Positions 61,144-64,000 of a DNA stretch of 64,000 bases are shown piece after piece (within the stretch, counting starts at the first letter, position 1; each line of letters opens with the position of its first letter). The notes under the pieces were generated by a model, which worked only from the letters and a program-made list of their open reading frames with translations, ran no database searches and was not told where the DNA came from. Source of the DNA: Fratercula arctica (Eukaryota > Chordata > Aves > Charadriiformes > Alcidae). Location of the stretch: the NCBI GenBank assembly GCA_947846985.1, contig CANTUZ010000011.1, forward strand, positions 26,165,089 to 26,229,088, in the 5' to 3' direction. The translations under genes and the position numbers were made by a program.

Positions 61144-64000
61144 CGCAACATACGGTCATATTTTAAAGGACATCTCTGTGTATATTACGTTCACGTGGAC
61201 ATTACAATATTCATCCCTAGATTTCAGGGAAATCCTGGGGATTATTATTCACGAGACAGCTGAATTACAACATTTGCCCTGATCTTCATCGCATTTTGGT
61301 GCTGATGTTACTGCAAGTATTTTGTGTTTGCTGGTTTGTGTTTTGCGAGATGGAGGGGGTTGAAACCATCTGTGGGCAAACAACCGCAATAGGACAGAGA
61401 CACTGGCTCATCACTGGCGGTGGCCATAGTTTAACCTATTCCACTAATTCTATACATTGGGAGATAAGAAGAGTGTTTAAGGGATTTCTTGCTGTCATTG
61501 AAAGATATTCCTTGTGTTTGGGAGGGGATAATGTTGCTGTGAAAGTTGCTGGAAAAGGAACTGGGAGCCCAGAAGAGGAATGCTAGCAGGAGCTGGAGTG
61601 TGAAAGGATGGAGAAATAAAATCCTTGGATGGCAGCAGGTCTGAGGGAAGGAGTTCCCTGGAGGAATGATACACGGCAGCTGGGGTTCACAAATCACTTG
61701 TTTGGAGCGAGAGTCTCTCTATAAGTGTGTAGCTGTGGGAAGAGCCACGATGAGCTGGAGGAGAGTGGAGTCAGGCTGGCAGCCAGGCTGCACCATGGGG
61801 ACTCTGCCCAGCCACTGGGCCCAGCAGCCTGCAGGTGTCTTGTCCTGCTTTGCCTGGCAAGTGGGCCAGGGCACTTCTCGGTGCACGTGGTCTCTGCAAG
61901 TCCTTAAGGTTTCAATGCTTTAACATGTTTTCTTTAGCAGATACTTTTTCTACTTCTTAGGACCCAAGATCCAGAGATCTGGCACCCATCACCTGCAGGG
62001 CATTCACAGAACGGTCTGTTTAACATTGCAGTTCTCTTGCAAAGAGCACTGCAGATGGCCTTTGCACCTTCAGGCTGCATGGGCTAGCTTGGAGGATTTC
62101 CTTGGCTTCAGAGAAAAGGCATGCCTGTAGCTCTGCTCACCTCTTATTATTTGCAGGTGGCGTGTTTTCCAGTATATCATATGAGTTGGAGACCACATGT
62201 CTACCCGCCGTTTCAGGATAGTTAGCAAGTTTCCCTTTCCAGTGATGCTCATTGGATTCACAGCCCAAGGTGAGGATGTGTGCAAGGGAGGCTGGGCCAG
62301 GACTGGTGGCATTGAATTGGGAATACTTGGAAAATGCTGAACCACTGATCATCTGGAATCCATTTCAGTCCTGCCAGGGAAAGGGAGAACAGAGTGCTCC
62401 AATTAGCTGGTGCTCATTTTCAACCATGTCAGTTAATTAGTTGAAGACCAACCAGATGGGAAAGGATTTATCATAGTGCTTTCAGAAGCTCAGGCACTGG
62501 ATGTTGCCTGGTTTTCACCACTTGGGAATTTTTTTATTTTTTCTTTTTCCAGAAGGCTGAAGACGGGAAGGGAAGGTGGAGTCCCAGTTCTTTGTTCCTT
62601 CATGAGAAGGGTCAGGTGTTCATTAGGCTTCAGTTTGCAGCACACTGGTTGTAACCCAGATGACTTTGCCACCTAAAACTGTCTCTCATAAAAGATCCAG
62701 CAGTGCCCTGTATCATAATGGATGTGAACTAGGAATGAATTCCGTCCTTCAGGTATCAAGGTGTATTTGCTAGAGAATTTATGTCTTCCAGGCAGGTGTC
62801 TGCTCATCACCTTGGCAATCCCAGAGCCAGAAGGGGCAGAAGGAAGGAGACAAGCCCTGCCTTTCGTGCTCATAAGGGGGGCTGGTAGGGCTTTCCAAGG
62901 CACGTCTGTAATAAAGGTGGGCACAGTGTGAGTTGAATAGCTGACCCAGCAGCACTGGGGAGTGATTTGTGGATTCTAGATTGAACCTTGGGTAAGCAGC
63001 TGGAAATCCAAGTCTCCTCTTTCCTATTCCAGCACCATTCCAACCATCTCAGAGAAGTAGTTATCTTGGACTGTGGATAGAAAACGGTGAGTCCATGTCC
63101 TGGATGATGTTTATATGCAAGTCAAATGGTCTCATTTGGTAATGTTATCCATTCAGATGCGAGCATCTGTCTCTGAGAGCACTGATCATGCCTTGTCCCT
63201 ATGGCAGGCAGACTCATCTGCACATTATTTTCCCCATCCTTTAATTTTTCAAGAACTCTGCTATAAACAGAGTTCTGCCCTGCTTCCCCAGACACTTGTC
63301 TTTGCATCCCTTAACTCAGGTTCTTCCAAAATTGCTCACTTCCTTTGACATTTCTTTTATTGCTGTCTCATGCACTGGCTCATACTAACACATGTTAGAA
63401 CAGTAACATCTTTTTGTAGCGCTAGTTTTAATTAGTCTTCACCTTCCCCTGGGATGGCTGTTTGCTGTACAGCTTTCTGCAGGTGTGTATTTTGCAGTCC
63501 ATGACTCACTGCGTCACCTGTATGGTAATACAACTGCCTCGCCAGGAGCTTGGGGTGGTTGCTTTCTGTTTAGGTGACTGTCCATGTTTCCTCCCCAGCA
63601 TGCAGAATTCTCTGATCTTGGCTGATGAAAATTCCTGGCAAGGTGGAAAGAATATTTTTAATGACAAGAAAAGGGAAAGATGAAGGCGGACACTTTCAAA
63701 GCTACTTCTGTGATTTTCGTATTCCAGAGACCAATTGTTTAAAGGGAAATCAGCATCTGAGTCCCATAGATGGCTTTCAAGAAGTCTTTCTTTCAAAATG
63801 TGTGAAGAGTGGAAATGCAGAAAGTAGTTTATAAGATAAATAAGGAAGTGGATGGTGCAGTGCAAATAAGCTATTTTATCCATACTTTGCTATACTTACA
63901 ATGACTAATCACAAGACTAACTGGCAGTGAAGTCATATTAGTTGTGCTACGAAGGTCTGCAGATCTGCTCTCTGAATCTGCCATACGCCACTTTCCTATT
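61144..64000. other. non-coding stretch, right edge
   Basis: No gene is supported. A GC-rich patch (about 61735-61910) gives two overlapping plus-strand frames of 60-85 codons without domains. The frame 63506-63883 (minus, 125 codons) has no recognisable motif. I see no transposon or RNA gene. Confidence 0.5.

Noticed and set aside
1..64000. CRISPR array, bacterial operon, phage or plasmid content
   Set aside because: There are no regularly spaced repeats, no dense coding strand and no ribosome-binding-site pattern; the sequence is eukaryotic non-coding in character.

Overview
The window reads as vertebrate nuclear DNA that is almost entirely non-coding. It is AT-rich and stop-rich in all six frames. 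It has no operon-like gene packing, no rRNA, no recognisable tRNA and no CRISPR array. Long A/T homopolymers, a (TG)n microsatellite, GT...AG splice-like signals and one LTR-like block all point to a eukaryote. I recognise no Alu, B1 or L1 sequence, and interspersed repeats are sparse over 64 kb. That sparseness, with a CpG-bearing LTR of about 1 kb, fits a bird best. The bird assignment is an inference and not a demonstrated fact.

Layout. Positions 1-29,300 are intergenic or intronic DNA with homopolymer tracts, several perfect short inverted repeats, and one AT-rich cluster of homeodomain/POU-like motifs near 7.6-7.75 kb that looks like a conserved enhancer. At 29.3-31.9 kb lies a GC-richer patch. 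It holds a 136-bp sequence present twice in direct orientation about 1 kb apart, then a GC-rich block ending in an A/C-rich tail. At 39.45-39.66 kb the minus strand carries a weak exon-like open frame with a consensus splice donor.

The best evidence for a gene is at 44.0-45.3 kb on the plus strand. A 119-bp exon-like block with splice-site motifs on both sides is followed, after a 984-bp intron-like gap, by a 109-bp block that contains an ATG and a textbook secretory signal peptide and ends at a good splice donor. I read these as the 5' UTR exon and first coding exon of a gene for a secreted or membrane protein with long introns. I cannot name it, and no convincing next exon is visible.

From 46 to 60 kb the window is again non-coding, with homopolymers, the TG repeat, a 23-bp perfect palindrome and two unusually long but unsupported open frames. 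At 60.14-61.14 kb there is a probable solo LTR of an endogenous retrovirus. It has a 31-bp tandem enhancer-like duplication, a long hairpin, CCAAT and TATA boxes, and near-matching 5-bp flanks. The end of the window holds nothing I can name. No cooperating gene set is present; the only functional unit suggested is one promoter-distal gene start with possible distal enhancers.
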